Part shown: positions 30,074 through 41,841 of the stretch, in pieces | How positions within the stretch are numbered: the stretch's first letter is position 1 | Layout of the letters: every line of letters starts with the position of its first letter | Source of the DNA: Symsagittifera roscoffensis | Taxonomy: Eukaryota > Xenacoelomorpha > Acoela > Convolutidae | Length of the DNA stretch: 64,000 nt | Assembly: GCF_963678635.1 (NCBI RefSeq) | Contig: NC_087062.1 | Coordinates: 3,807,556 to 3,871,555 of the forward strand | Reading direction: 5' to 3' | Program-made: the position numbers and the translations under genes | The notes under the pieces: model-generated | Database searches by the model: none | What the model saw: the letters and a program-made list of their open reading frames with translations, nothing else | Told to the model about the DNA's origin: nothing

Positions 30074-32262
30074 AATCAATCACCAAATTTTTCCGTAAAA
30101 ATATACGCATAATTTTCTTTTCTACTAACTATTATCGATTCTATTTCGGACGTTTTAAATGGTTTTATTTCTCTCTCACTTAACCACTTCTAGAAATTTT
30201 GGGCAAAAACAAGATTAAAAAGAGCCTACACAAAGATTTTGCAATTGTTTGATTGTAAATGGTTTCGAAAAAATATGTAAGTAAAGTTCAGATGTTTGCC
30301 TCTACCAGCAAATTTTTCATTCAATCAATACTGTGTTCCCCCTTAATTCCCGGGTGATGCCTGAAATTTCATGCAAATGAGTTCATTAACGAGACACTAT
30401 ACAAAGCAGAAAGTAGAAAAGAACTCATAATATAAGGGTTCCTCGGAAAATCATGATAATCTATGTTCAAGAAGCAAAACAGAGATTATGAACAGTTATC
30501 AAGAAGTTTTAGCTGAAATCGAACCATTTATTTAATATGCTAATGGTTTGCTTTTGCCAAGATTGGTTCAGTGTCAATAGAGTTCATCCAGCAGAAAATT
30601 AGTGGAATTTGAGGAAAAGAGTGTATTTTAACCAAAATTGAATGAATTTTGTCAAATAAAAGATAAAGTTAGTGATAAATTTCTCCATGATTTTCTCCAA
30701 TATTTCCCGTTCTTAGATACTATTATAATTGTGATAAAAACTTAGAATAAAATTTGAATTTTGGTCATTTAGCACAATTTTTGAAGTTTTTGAAATTGAT
30801 TTTACTCATTGACTACAAAACTAAGGAAAGTTCAAATCAAGAACTATTTTTTTCAGGAAATTTCAAATATTTTTGCTTTTAATGATCAAAGGAGAGATTT
30901 TGTTAACTGATTTTTTCTTTACCTTGACAAAGAAAAACTTTAAGGAATACATATGAAAAGTGTAGAGGTAAAAATAATGGATAGATGCTGAGTCTAGTAT
31001 CAAACACTGTCAGCGTTTTCTTAGTTTTCACAACACTATAAAACATGAATCTTAGCCTTGAATAGATCAAGTTTTGCCGTAATTTTTTGAGGAAAAAATG
31101 AAGATAAAAATTTATATATCCCAACCAAAGTTTCAATTTTTGTCTTATCATGATACCAATTAATCAACAATTTGGCTTTTCACTTTTTTCACATAATATA
31201 GCCATGGTTTTTTAAATTAGATGAATAGTGATTACAAAAACTAGCCAAAAACTGCAAAAATTTACCAACAAATTGACGTTTTTTTTACCAAAAATCTGAA
31301 ACTAGTTAAAAGACATTGAGAATTTTTTCCCTATCTTAACAACTAAAATTTTATTTATTCCCTTCTAGAATCTGAAACATTGCTCTATCCGCAAAATTGG
31401 TCGCCAAAAAATGTTCTCGAAACTTACCATCTTACCATCTCAAACTATGAAACCTGTAACATTTATACATAACGTGATGACCGGATAACTTATAGCCTAT
31501 GTTAATGAAAAGCGGTCATCAAACTCCCCCCCCCCACTCAAATTTAATTCAACATATACTACTGAGACAATTGAACTGACAAAGAAAACTTTTCTCTGAT
31601 TGGATAAAAATAACATTAGTGAACAATTTTTAACACACACTACAAAAAATGAGGTTGGCTCTGATTGGATACGATTTTTCTATAAAAAGTTCCCTGAAAT
31701 TGAGCCAAAATCTGTTGGGAAAAGTCTGTAGTCCATTTGAGGAAAATCTATTCTGATTGCTTAAACCATTACTTTTGAATTGAAGGTAGCCTTCATTCTG
31801 GATTGAGGGTCTTTTTTTACTGAGCAGCCTCATTCAACATCGAAAATTAAATCCTTTGTGCCCAATTCTACTTGTAAATAATCAAAAAAAAATTTTTCCA
31901 CATTCAGCTCCAGATTCAAAAAAGCTCTTCTCTGTTCAGAACAACAATCTTTTCTACTCTGTCAATTTTTCCCCTGATTCGATTCAAATACAAGTGCGGA
32001 TTACACTTTTGGAGTCTTTTTCTTTCCAAACAATCTCCCAATTCAAGTGTAGCTCATGGTTGAAATCATGAGGAGCTTTTTGAGAGAACTCCACCAGATG
32101 CAGGTCCCATCACCGAATGAGAATCAACTTGGAACAGTGGGAATGATGTCGGAGGTTGCGGGCACGTTGGTATACACTATCTCGAGGTTCCTGACTCCGG
32201 ATATGTGGATCAACCTTTAAATTATTTCCTTTTTTGCTGAGAAGAGGAAGGATTTGTTGCAA
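30074..32262. repeat. Segmental duplication B, left copy
   Basis: A block beginning near TCAATCACCAAATTTTTCCG is repeated in direct orientation at 35455-37518. The copies are about 90% alike with several indels. The right copy lacks about 160 bp equivalent to 31847-32010 and has an extra 70 bp near 35640-35710. The block contains a C10 tract (31526-31535) and an SQLG-family remnant at its right end. Confidence 0.75.
31742..32262 (+). pseudogene. SQLG-family gene remnant, copy 2
   Basis: The upstream part keeps TCTGATTGCTTAAACC and a frame with LFSVQNNNLFYSVNF and DSIQIQV. From ATG at 32056 a 54-codon frame (MVEIMRSFLRELHQMQ..., then NQLGTVGMMSEVAG) ends at TAA 32218-32220. Comparison with copies 1 and 4 shows that a 1-nt deletion just after the AG codons throws the frame. 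The downstream YLEVPDSGYVDQPLN block is in another frame and is followed by TGA. Thus the gene is broken. The high-complexity peptide and cross-copy conservation make coding origin convincing, but its function is not recognised. Confidence 0.6.
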
Positions 32263-33151
32263 ATTTTGCAAATAGATATCTTAATCGACCCTGGTGCAGA
32301 ATCAAATAATAGTATTATCCCTACATGGAAAGAATTTCGCAAAATACACTCAAAAATTTCCCCTCCCAAATATTTCCAGTAAACTAGCCACTGCCTAAGA
32401 CACAATTTAACAAATTTTGGAAAAATGCAACTATTACTTATACCAACTTTAACAATAGAACAAAATAAACTTTTTCTAAAAACCCTTCAAACAAATATTT
32501 CACATAACAGATATTAAACACAACATAGTTGAATACCATTTTTACTAAATGTATCCCAATTATAAACATCTTAAACAGAAAATTGCAAATCAACGACAAA
32601 TATACAAAATTCAAAAAAAAACATTCCTGACTTTTTCCAAAGATTAAATATAGAAACCCCATTTCTTTTCAAAATTTTACCCATATATAAGAAGCAAAAA
32701 ATAACATTTAAAACCACAAACAGGACATGCATATGACTTTTCCATCACGCAAATTCAACAATACAACAACAATCAAAATACACGAAAAATAAATATGTCT
32801 GACATGAGTTCTTAGAGTAACGGTTTCATCTATCAAATAGGCTAAAAATACAAACACAGATACAATAGCATTATATAATAACTCACGATGCGAAATTACA
32901 CAACCTTTAAGACCTGTAGGATATTGTGAAACATATACAACAATTCATCCTAAGCAAGAAAGAGCTTACAGAGCAAATAGCATCTTAATTTTATTAGATA
33001 TTTGACAATGAACAATCCTTAATGAAGAATTACATACTAATAAAGTTACAAATCATTCAAAAAGAAACACAGATTACTTCACAAAACCTGCTACGTTTAA
33101 CCAACATTCCAAATCTCAAAATATACGAATGAACACCAACATTTTCTGACA
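32263..33151. other. A/C-rich sequence upstream of the Gypsy fossil
   Basis: From about 32440 the plus strand becomes rich in A and C with few G, the same bias as the sense strand of the intact retroelement. It probably belongs to the Gypsy fossil that follows, but frames are full of stops and no gag or protease motif is recognisable. Confidence 0.35.
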
Positions 33152-33210
33152 ATGTTTACTTTTAACAATCTCCAACTAAACAGCAATAATTTGAGCAATA
33201 ATTCAAAATA

Positions 33211-33972
33211 TTGTTCAAATATCCCATTGTTCAAGCTATATCAAACTTCGATGTTGGAAAAACAGTTACACCACTACACCTTCCACTTAAACTCGACGAA
33301 TTTTTCAAAACACAACGCGCAAGTAAAGTCCCAATACACTCGCAAGACAAATTAAGGAGACCTCCAGACATACTCAAACAGTATGAAACTATCTTGCCGG
33401 TAAACAAAGAACAACAACCCAAAGGAAAGCCAATTTTAAATCAGTAATTGTTCTCGCTAAAGGAGACTCAATTTAAATTGTTTTATACGCACGATATTTG
33501 AACTCTCTAATTGATGAATCAAAATGCAGTCTGCCCATAGAACCAATACAAGTAACAATTACAAAAAAGAACGGACACTAGTATACCGCCGCCGATATGA
33601 ATAGTGCAAATAATGAAATGCCATTAGTCGAACAATCACGTCGATTACTGCAATTCGTTAATTGAAATCAATATATATTTTACTATGGTATATCCATAGC
33701 ACCAGCAGCTTTCTCTGCTTTTATAACTGAAATTTTAAACAACTAATTCTCAGCATTTCTTCATTACGTATTTAAACAATGTCTCCATAAAATCACAAAA
33801 AAAATTTTTTAAAAGTTTTAGACAAACACAACCAATTTTTTTGAAAGAAAACTTAAAAACATTCCCATATAAAACACGTTTTTTCCTTACCCATATAAAT
33901 TCCTTGGACATATTATTGAAGACACAACAAAAACACCTATAAAATTCCGAACCGACGTAATTTTTGAACTCC
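33211..33972 (+). pseudogene. Decayed Ty3/Gypsy reverse transcriptase
   Basis: Shifting between frames, the plus strand gives in order: KLDEFFKTQRASKVPIHSQ and PVNKEQQPKGKP (RT N-terminal part), VIVLAKGDS, ARYLNSLIDESKC, TAADMNSA (the first catalytic Asp block), YYGISIAPAAFSAF, and finally KFLGHIIED (thumb region). The order and spacing match Gypsy RT. Several in-frame stops and frameshifts are present, and the YxDD active-site block between about 33720 and 33790 is not recognisable, so it is dead. It is the only RT in the window, and its strand composition matches the intact element, so it may come from a related lineage. Confidence 0.75.
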
Positions 33973-35454
33973 ATTCACCATGCAATGATATATATCAAAA
34001 ATGATAAACGTAGAAAATAAGAAATTCGCAGGGAAATTGTAACCAAAAAAACTAAATATCTGCGCCATTTTGATAAAGTTTGATGAAAAACTGTTCTAGT
34101 AATTAGTTTGAAACAGTTTCAACTCTTTTCTTAATCGTTCATTTATGCTTTTGTTCAACGATTCTGATTGATGGTAAAACTAACTCGAGCGATAATCAGA
34201 TTCAAATTAATGTAAGAGCTTTATCGGAAGTCCCTCCGAAAAACTTCAATCTTCAGTGAGAACTGCAATGGTGACTTGCTCACGGGGATTTTGATTGTTT
34301 TCAATATGCTGTGAAAGTTTATAATATGAGCGAGTAAGTGGATGCGTATTTGTTAAAAAGATTGTAACATAAGTTGTGGATAATAATAAAACATCGACTA
34401 TTTGATTTGTTTTGCCTAGCTATCGTTTTATAAACATCCTAAGTTAGTGTCTTTGCTTGAGTTTTAAAAAAAGTTCGTTTCAAGCAGATAACCGGTGGCT
34501 TATATCTCGAAAAAAATGAGTTTTATACTTTTTTTTGTAACTAATGATTACAAAAAGATAAAAAATGGGTAATTTTGTTGGATCATGAACATTTCCAGAT
34601 GACACTTTACCATTATCTGCACTGGAGTTTGCTTAAAAACAATTTCAATTTGTTTGACAAAACGATGCAGAATTTTATTCACAAGAATTTTGCTTCAATT
34701 TAGATTTAAATAATAAGTTAAGAGAAAATCCAGTAAATAAACAGCCATGTAAGGGTACTAATGGGTAACGCATTAGAATTTTGTTAGTTTTGACGAGTTA
34801 AATGAAATTATATAAAATCTTTGATGGTTCATGGATAAATTCTTTCGAAATAAGCACTCCGAGACGGTTCGGTTAATTGATGAATTTTTCCATTTAAATA
34901 ACTATTGTTTTGTTGAAATCAAGCAAAAATAGTTCTTATGGAAGACGATAGAAGAAACTTAAATCAATATCTACACTTAATTAATTTTGTTTAGAAAATG
35001 TACTATTTTTTTGTTGTTTTAGAAATTTTTTAGGGATAATACTAAGAGTTTCGCTAGAATTCTGTAAGCTAATTGATAACTTTAGAAGATTTTGATGTAT
35101 ATTCTCTCCATTGATATATTTAACATGGAGCGAATAAAAAAAGATGAATTTTGTAGTTTTGCTCTTGTTTGCCTCAGAATTCCTTAATTGGAAAATTAGC
35201 ATGAACTGTTGAATTATGTTGAATCAGCTTGCTTAAGGTTTGTTATAAAAAAGTTTCTAATTGATGTAGTTTTGAGACTATGTTTCTTTTCTGAGTTATA
35301 TATCATTAAGCGTTCTTTTGGTAAATTTATGAAAAAACAGACACCAAAAACTAAGTTTCATTGCAAAATTATATGTGTGTATTCCATTTTTGAAACACCC
35401 AAAAATGTCTGCCAAAAAATTTAACTAAAAATCCAATTGGTAGGTTTGCACTTA
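33973..35454. other. AT-rich non-genic stretch
   Basis: The sequence right of the RT fossil soon loses the A/C bias. No gene or repeat is supported. Confidence 0.45.
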
Positions 35455-37518
35455 AGTCAATCACCAAATTTTCCGTAAAAATATACCCATAAATTTCTTT
35501 TCTACTATTTTCTCTATTTCGGACGTTTCAAATTGTTTTAATTCTCTCTCACTTAACCACTTCTAGAAATTTAAAAAGAGTCTATACAAAGATTTTGCAA
35601 TTGTTTGATTGTAATTGGCTAAAAAATGTATTTCTGCTGACAACATTCAAGGTAGTTACTGAATTAGACAAAAGTTTATCTGCTAAACAAAACGTAGGCT
35701 CGCACAAAAGATGAAGTAAAGTTCAGATGTTTGCCTCTACCAGCAAATTGTTCGTTCAATCGATATTGTGTTCCCTCTTAATTCCCGGCCTGAATTTTTA
35801 TGCAATTGAGTTCAATAACGAGACACTATACAACGCAGAAAGTAGAAAAGAACTCATAATATAAGAGTTCTTCGGAAAGTCAAGATAATGTATGTTGAGG
35901 AAGCAAAATAGAGATTACGAACAGTTAAGAAGGGGTTTTAGCTGAAATCGAACCGCTTTTTTAATATGCTAATGGTTAGCTTTTCCGAAGATTGGTTCAG
36001 TGTCAAAAGAGTTCTTTCAGCATAAAACTAGTGAAATTTGAGGAAGAGAGTGTATTTCTACCAGAATTGAATTAATTTTGTCAAATGCAAGATAAAGTTC
36101 ATGATATATTTCTGCATAACTTTCTCCAACATTTCCCGTTCTTAGATGCTATGATAATTGTGCTAAAAATTTCGAATAAGTTTTGAGTTTTGGTCACTTA
36201 GCACAATTTTTGAAGTATTTGAAATTGATTTTAATCATTGATCACAAAAAAAAGGAAGATTCAAATCAAGAACTACTTTTTTTAAGAAATTTCAATTATT
36301 TTTTGCTTTTAATGATCAATGGAGAGATTTTGTTATCTGATTTTTCCGTTACCTTGACAAAGAAAAACTTGTAAGGAATGCATATGAAAAGTGTGGAGTT
36401 TAAAAAAAGTGGATAGATGCTGAGTCCAATATCAAACACTGTGAGCGTTTTCTTAGTATTCACAACACTATAAAACATGAATCTTAGACTTGAATAGATC
36501 AAGCTTTGCCGTATTTTTTTAGGAAAAATGGAGATAAATTTTATCCAACCAAAGTTTAAATTTTTGTCTTATCATGATACCAATTAATCAACAATTTGGC
36601 TTTTCCCTTTTTTCACATAATATAGCCATGGTTTTTTAAATTAGATGAATAGTGATTACAAAAACTAGCCAAAAACTGCAAAAATTTACCAACAAATTGA
36701 CGTTTTTTTTCCAAAAATCTGAAACTAGTTATAAGACATTGAGAATTTTTTTCCCTATGTTAACAACTAAAATTTTATTTATTCCCTTCTAGAATCTGAA
36801 ACATTGCTCTATCCGCAAAATTGGTCGCCAAAAAATGTTCTCGAAACTTACCATCTTACCATCTCAAACTATGAAACCTGTAACATTTATACATAACGTG
36901 ATGACCGGATAACTTATAGCCTATGTTAATACAAAGCAGTCATCAAACTCCCCCCCCCCCCCCCACTCAACTTTGATTCAACATATACTACTGAGACAAT
37001 TGAACTGACAAAGAAAACTTTTCTCTGATTGGATAAAAATAACATTAGTGAACAATTTTTAACACACACTACAAAAAATGAGGTTGGCTCTGATTGAATA
37101 CGATTTTTCTATAAAAAGTTCCCTGAAATTGAGCCAAAATCTGCTGGGAAAAGTCTTTAGTCCATTTGAGGAAAATCTTTTCTGATTGCTTAAGCCATTA
37201 CTTTTGAATTGAAGGTAGCCTTCATTCTGTATTGAGGGTCTTTTTTTACTGAGCAGCCTCATTCAACATTTCTTTTTCTTTCCAAATAATCTCTCAATTC
37301 AAGTGTAGCTCATGGTTGAAATCATGATGAGCTTTTTGAGTGAACTCCACCAGATGCAGTTCTCATTACCGAATGAGAATCAACTTGGAACAGTGGGAAT
37401 GATGTCGGAGGTTGCGGGCACGTTGGTATACACTATCTCGAGGTTCCTGACTCCGGATATGTGGATCAACCTTTAAATTATTTCCTTTTTTGCTGAGAAG
37501 AGGAAGGATTTGTTCCAA
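35455..37518. repeat. Segmental duplication B, right copy
   Basis: Direct repeat of 30074-32262. The C tract that is 10 long in the left copy is 15 long here (36950-36964). The homology continues through the SQLG-family block and stops near 37518. Confidence 0.75.
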
Positions 37519-37676
37519 ATCCAATTTTAACAGAAGACGATGAGGGATTGTCTGAGCCAAGGACTCCAATGAGCGAACCCCTAAGTGAATTTCCAAACAC
37601 AAGACCAGCGACTCTACTAATAAGACGCAACTCTACCAATAAGAAAAATGGCGACTCTACTAATCAGACTTTCTAA
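37262..37676 (+). pseudogene. SQLG-family gene remnant, copy 3, longest C terminus
   Basis: From ATG at 37312 the frame reads MVEIMMSFLSELHQMQ..., NQLGTVGMMSEVAG, and stops at 37474-37476 because of the same 1-nt deletion as copy 2. In the frame of the next block (from 37434) it reads YLEVPDSGYVDQPLNYFLFC, TGA (37494-37496), then 59 open codons: EEEGFVPNPILTEDDEGLSE and RTPMSEPLSEFPNTRPATLL, ending TAA at 37674-37676. This C-terminal tail is acidic/Pro/Ser-rich, then basic (LIRRNSTNKK). EEE, LTE and EGL recur in the 40-kb copies, showing coding ancestry. The repeated SEP motif and DSGYV suggest a phosphorylated tail. That is inference. Confidence 0.6.
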
Positions 37677-38518
37677 AAAAGTTTGCATGAATTCAAAAAA
37701 CCAAATAAATTTTCAATTGCAAATTCATTCACACTATCTTTTGAAGAATAATTTTTATATATAAAAAAAAAACAATATAAGTTTGACAACATCAAAAAAA
37801 TTGTGAAACCTTTTTGCACTCATGATTTAAAAAATCACTAAAAATTTTGCAGACATGATAAAAAAATCAATTTAATTTTTTGCATCTTGCAGAAATCTTC
37901 TGAATATTTTAGAACGCATGTTGTAAAAATAAAGAAAATGGCATCTTATAGAAAGATTCATTCAGCATTTATAAAACAGTAAGAAATTTTTCTTGCGCTG
38001 ATAATTATTAAATTTTAGTCAATTCTGTGTTTTTTCATCAATAAGAAGCTCAGTTTTTGTATGTATGTTGATCAAATCACCAAAAAGTGTTTTAAGATGA
38101 AGATTAGCACTCAAAGTCATCAATTTTGAAGTTTCATTTTCAATTATTTTCACAATTTCAAATGAAAACACTTTTTCCAGATGGCAGCTGCTATATGTAA
38201 ATCTCTTTGAAACAGTGAATCAGATTGTAATTAGAAACCACAGTTTTTTTAGTTTCTGACAATTTTTAGGGAAAAAAAACATTGTTTCCCAATATTATTG
38301 CGTGTTTACTCTTAACTATTGGTGTTGTTTGGAAAAATACTTGTAGTAGGAACATTTCTCAGCCAATTTCTCCAGAGATTGGACAAAGAGGTTTATATTT
38401 ATCAAGAAATTAACTGTTTTTTTTTCTTTGTATAGAAGAGCAATTCAATATAAATCTTAATGAAACGGAGCGGAAAAAATGCCTGGTACTTTCAAGACGC
38501 GAACCATTCGAAAAAAAT
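37677..38518. other. AT-rich non-genic stretch
   Basis: No supported gene or repeat. Confidence 0.45.
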
Positions 38519-39082
38519 TCAAGTTACCACGAATAAGTTCCAATCAAAAACTTGTTTCAACGCAAACTCAGGGCTCAGCGTTTCTGGACAGAAACCGATA
38601 ATTTCACTTTTCAAATTATGAATCTGAATTAAATAAAACTTTGATTGTTTTTTAATGTCTTGTTTCTTTACACAGTGTTGTTGTATTGTAAATTTTGTGA
38701 TGAAATAATAAACTTTGAATTTTTTTGTAATTTGTCCTGCTGAATCTTGAAAAAATAAAGATATTTTATAGACTGTCAATCCTAATTTGAAATTATACGG
38801 TTCACAAATAGTTAAGATACTATAATAGAAGTTTGAAAAGACAAAATAGATTATATTTGAAACACAATTTAAATTTTTATTCCAGCTCTTTTTAAGTTTC
38901 TTCCGCGTAAGCCACGCTTTTTTTCTTCTCAATAAAGATAAATTATCCTGTCGAATCAGTAATTTTTTCCCTGTGCCTTCTATAACAACCTCTTTCAAGT
39001 TCTCGACAATTTCATGCCTGTGAAATTTCAAGGGGCTGAAACGTTTCTTTGGAACTCTGTAGAATATGTCCAAACCAACCAT
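38519..39082 (-). CDS. Hypothetical ORF or exon, 187 codons
   Basis: This is the longest ATG frame outside the retroelement apart from a 190-codon frame at 3197 that I do not accept. The first 70 or so residues are complex and basic (MVGLDIFYRVPKKRFSPLKF, then RRKKAWLTRKKLKK) and look like real coding sequence. The middle (about 75-135) is Phe/Ile/Tyr-rich and could be intron read through by chance. The last 25 residues (FCPETLSPEFALKQVFDWN) again look complex. I see no domain and no clean donor after the basic part. It may be a short gene, a two-exon gene, or a fossil. Confidence 0.35.
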   Translation of the reverse strand: MVGLDIFYRVPKKRFSPLKFHRHEIVENLKEVVIEGTGKKLLIRQDNLSLLRRKKAWLTRKKLKKSWNKNLNCVSNIIYFVFSNFYYSILTICEPYNFKLGLTVYKISLFFQDSAGQITKKFKVYYFITKFTIQQHCVKKQDIKKQSKFYLIQIHNLKSEIIGFCPETLSPEFALKQVFDWNLFVVT

Positions 39083-39762
39083 TTCTTCAAAAATAGTCTT
39101 TTCTAGTAAACGTTTTTTGCAAGCAAATGAAAAATTTTTTCTGTATCACAGATTTGCAATTTCATCAGTTTTTTTTTCATTTGAATCATATGAAACCTAT
39201 TTTTTTTCTCGAAGATGACTTAGGCATGCCAATTTGTTTGAACTACAAAAGCTTTACTCTCTTAGTGTGGCCATTCTGAAAAACTGATGATAATTCGTTT
39301 ACTAAAAAAGGAAACTTTATCAAGATTGAGAACCCTGACAGTTTCGGTACCAATTTCCAACAGACTTCACCAAATCACTCGTGCTATTATGATTGGCTTT
39401 AATTTTTGGGACAAAGTTCCGTTTTCACTAAAAATTTCATTCGTTTTCTTTAACGTTATTGCGTTGAAATGAACTGAAACACTGAATACAGGAACTTTCA
39501 GTTAAAATGATTAAGATTCTTGTCCATTTTATTTGATTGCCAGCTTAAGTTTCAGTATGTTTTGCTTACAGTTGAATCATCGAAAATGTACGAAATATTC
39601 GAAATGATTCAAAAAAATCATCATCATTTTTGTTTCTTCAAATACTAAAGAGAACATTCTGTAAAATCGAATATGACTGAATTTTTGCTCACAAAAATTT
39701 TGGACAATAAGATTTCGTTTAAATTAGTTTTGAGAAGATGTCTAAAAATTGAAGAATTTTCA

Positions 39763-41452
39763 AAGAACCTGATTTGCTGAAATTTTTGATTGTTTTACCG
39801 ATGGTTATGATTCTGTAAATAAAGAGCGTGTTTCTATGGATAAACTTCTTTTTATTCATAAAAATCTTATCAAATTTAATTTCGATTCAAATGAAACGCT
39901 CTTTAAACATATGAAGTAAGGGAAATTCGGACACATATGCAAAAATGATAGGAGAGTTCTTCGCAAGATGCAAAAGTTAGTGTAAGAACCTTGTTGAATA
40001 TACTCATGGAAAATTTCAATTTTGAGTGCTTTTCCCTATTGTTTTTTTTGCTGTTTTGGATCAACATACAATCAATAACTGATTTTTTTAAAGACAAAAA
40101 TTGAAAAAAAATAAATTTTAGTTATTATCAGTGCAAAAAAAAACATCAGTGTTTTTAAAAAGCGAGAAAACTAAATGAAATGAGTTACAAGATGCTAATT
40201 TTGTTCATTTTTCTAACACATGAACAAAAAAAAGATGAAAGATTTTCGCAAGATGTCAAAATTGTTTTTTTTATGCAAATATGCATCAGTTTCTTTTTCG
40301 ATCTTAACTTTCGATCTACAACGCTTCGAAGCTTTTTGTAATTTGCAAATTTAATTTAATTTTTTCACTTTATGCAAATTTTGAATAAAATTTTTTATTA
40401 GAATCAGCACTTTGTATGTCTTTATCTCTTGAAATTGAAGAAACTATATGGAGAAAAACAATTAGTTATAAAGTACAAGACAAGAAACAATTTATCCATA
40501 TTATTCAACAAATCAAAGAGATGTCGAGCAGCTGAGTTCTCAACATGCTGCAAGTTCGCAAATGAGCGCAAAGCTGGTCATGAGTCTGGAGACTCAATTG
40601 TTAGTTTGCTCAGTGAGGTCTGTGGCTCAAAAGTCCCTCATAATGTTCAGTTAAAGCTGAATTTTTGACTGATTCTTCTTCTTGCGCCAGACAAAAGATT
40701 TCGTTGACAGGTTGAGCTTCGAATCTGTAGACAAGAATCTCGAAATAGTCCATCATAACGTGGCCTGCGATCTTCGACATCTTTCTCATCGTTCCAAGCT
40801 GACTCTCGATGGTTAGAACCTGCATCTGGCGACTTCACTGAAATTTTTTTTCAAGATTTCAACCATGTGCAATTTTTAATTGAGAAAAAAACTCCGAAAC
40901 TGTTTCCATCACTTTGATTTGGATCGAATCAAGGTTAAAGTCGACAGTGTTAAAATTTTGATTTTCTGGACTGAGGAGAGCTTTTTTTGAAACTGAGAGT
41001 GGGGTAAAGAGAAACACGTTTGTGATTGAAGACGAGTATTTTTGAGCACAGAGAGATTGATTATCGATGCTAACTGTAGCTGACAAGAAAGGCGAAACTT
41101 TTTTCTAATTCAGAGTGATGGATAACCTTCGAATCAAAAGCGTGGCTTTGCCAATTAGAGTATTCTTTCTTTATATGAAATGTAGTCGTTTCCAATCAGA
41201 TTTCAGCTTTCTTTCAGGGAAAAACTTACGAAAACTTTTTCTTTCTTTGTCGTTTCCAATCACAAAAAATGTTCAATAAGGTTGTTAATTTTGGATGTGG
41301 TATCCAGAAAAGGAAATTTTTTTCTTTCAAGGAACTCTTCCATAGAAGTAAATTATACACCAAATGAATTGCAAGAACATATCCACAAGCAGTTTGCTGT
41401 AAAAGTAGGAAAAAAATGTTCCGTCAAGTAAATTCAAGATTTTGTACAAATT
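39763..41452. repeat. Tandem segmental duplication C, left copy
   Basis: About 1.69 kb is repeated at 41842-43533 with an offset of about 2081 bp and a spacer of about 390 bp. Flanks differ at about 5-8% of sites, but the internal 40381-40850 segment differs at essentially one site by eye. It contains an SQLG-family remnant on the minus strand. Confidence 0.85.
40440..41240 (-). pseudogene. SQLG-family gene remnant, copy 4
   Basis: In minus-strand order there is an upstream region with CTAATTGGC and TATAAAG, then a 75-codon frame from 41086 containing FLFTPLSVSKKALLSPENQN and DSIQIKV. After a TGA and a second TGA in the same frame comes MQVLTIESQLGTMRKMSKIA, GHVMMDYFEIL, QPVNEIFCLAQEEES and LTEHYEGLL, ending TGA at 40610. 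A shifted frame continues with LTIESPDS, TGA and PALRSFANLQHVENSAARHL, aligning with the tail of copy 3. The frame is interrupted by two internal TGA codons and a frameshift, so it is not intact as one protein. The 71-codon part alone is open and could be expressed. Confidence 0.55.
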
Positions 41453-41841
41453 GGAGACTTCAAGTTCTTTGATTTTGATTTAAGAAAACTGAGAAGATGG
41501 CTCAAAAGTGTTTTTCATCCTTGTCCCAACATAAAACTTAATTTAAGAAAAACACTTTGTTCTGGAATTTTGATTTCCGATTATAAAAAGTTTTTCTAAT
41601 ATAAAGCAACTTTTTTCAACGAAAAATTAGAAGATTGTTGAAATCAAGGCGTAAGGACGTCATTTTCTCTGCTGGAAAGTTAAAAAACCTTCTTCACTAT
41701 TCCATGAAAAATGATTGGTTCAGAATTAGAGCTTTTGCTTAATTTACAAAAGTGTTCCATAAAAAATGCAAAAGATTTTATCGATATCTTAACTATGAAA
41801 ATCCGCCTTCTTTCTAACACTTAGCGTATTTAGCGTATCAA

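Noticed and set aside
37366..37602. 78-codon minus-strand frame
   Set aside because: Shadow of the plus-strand SQLG-family coding blocks.
40416..40535. 39-codon plus-strand ATG frame (also at 42498-42617)
   Set aside because: It is antisense to the C-terminal block of the SQLG-family remnant, which is supported by comparison with copy 3. Identity between the two copies only reflects the near-identical core.
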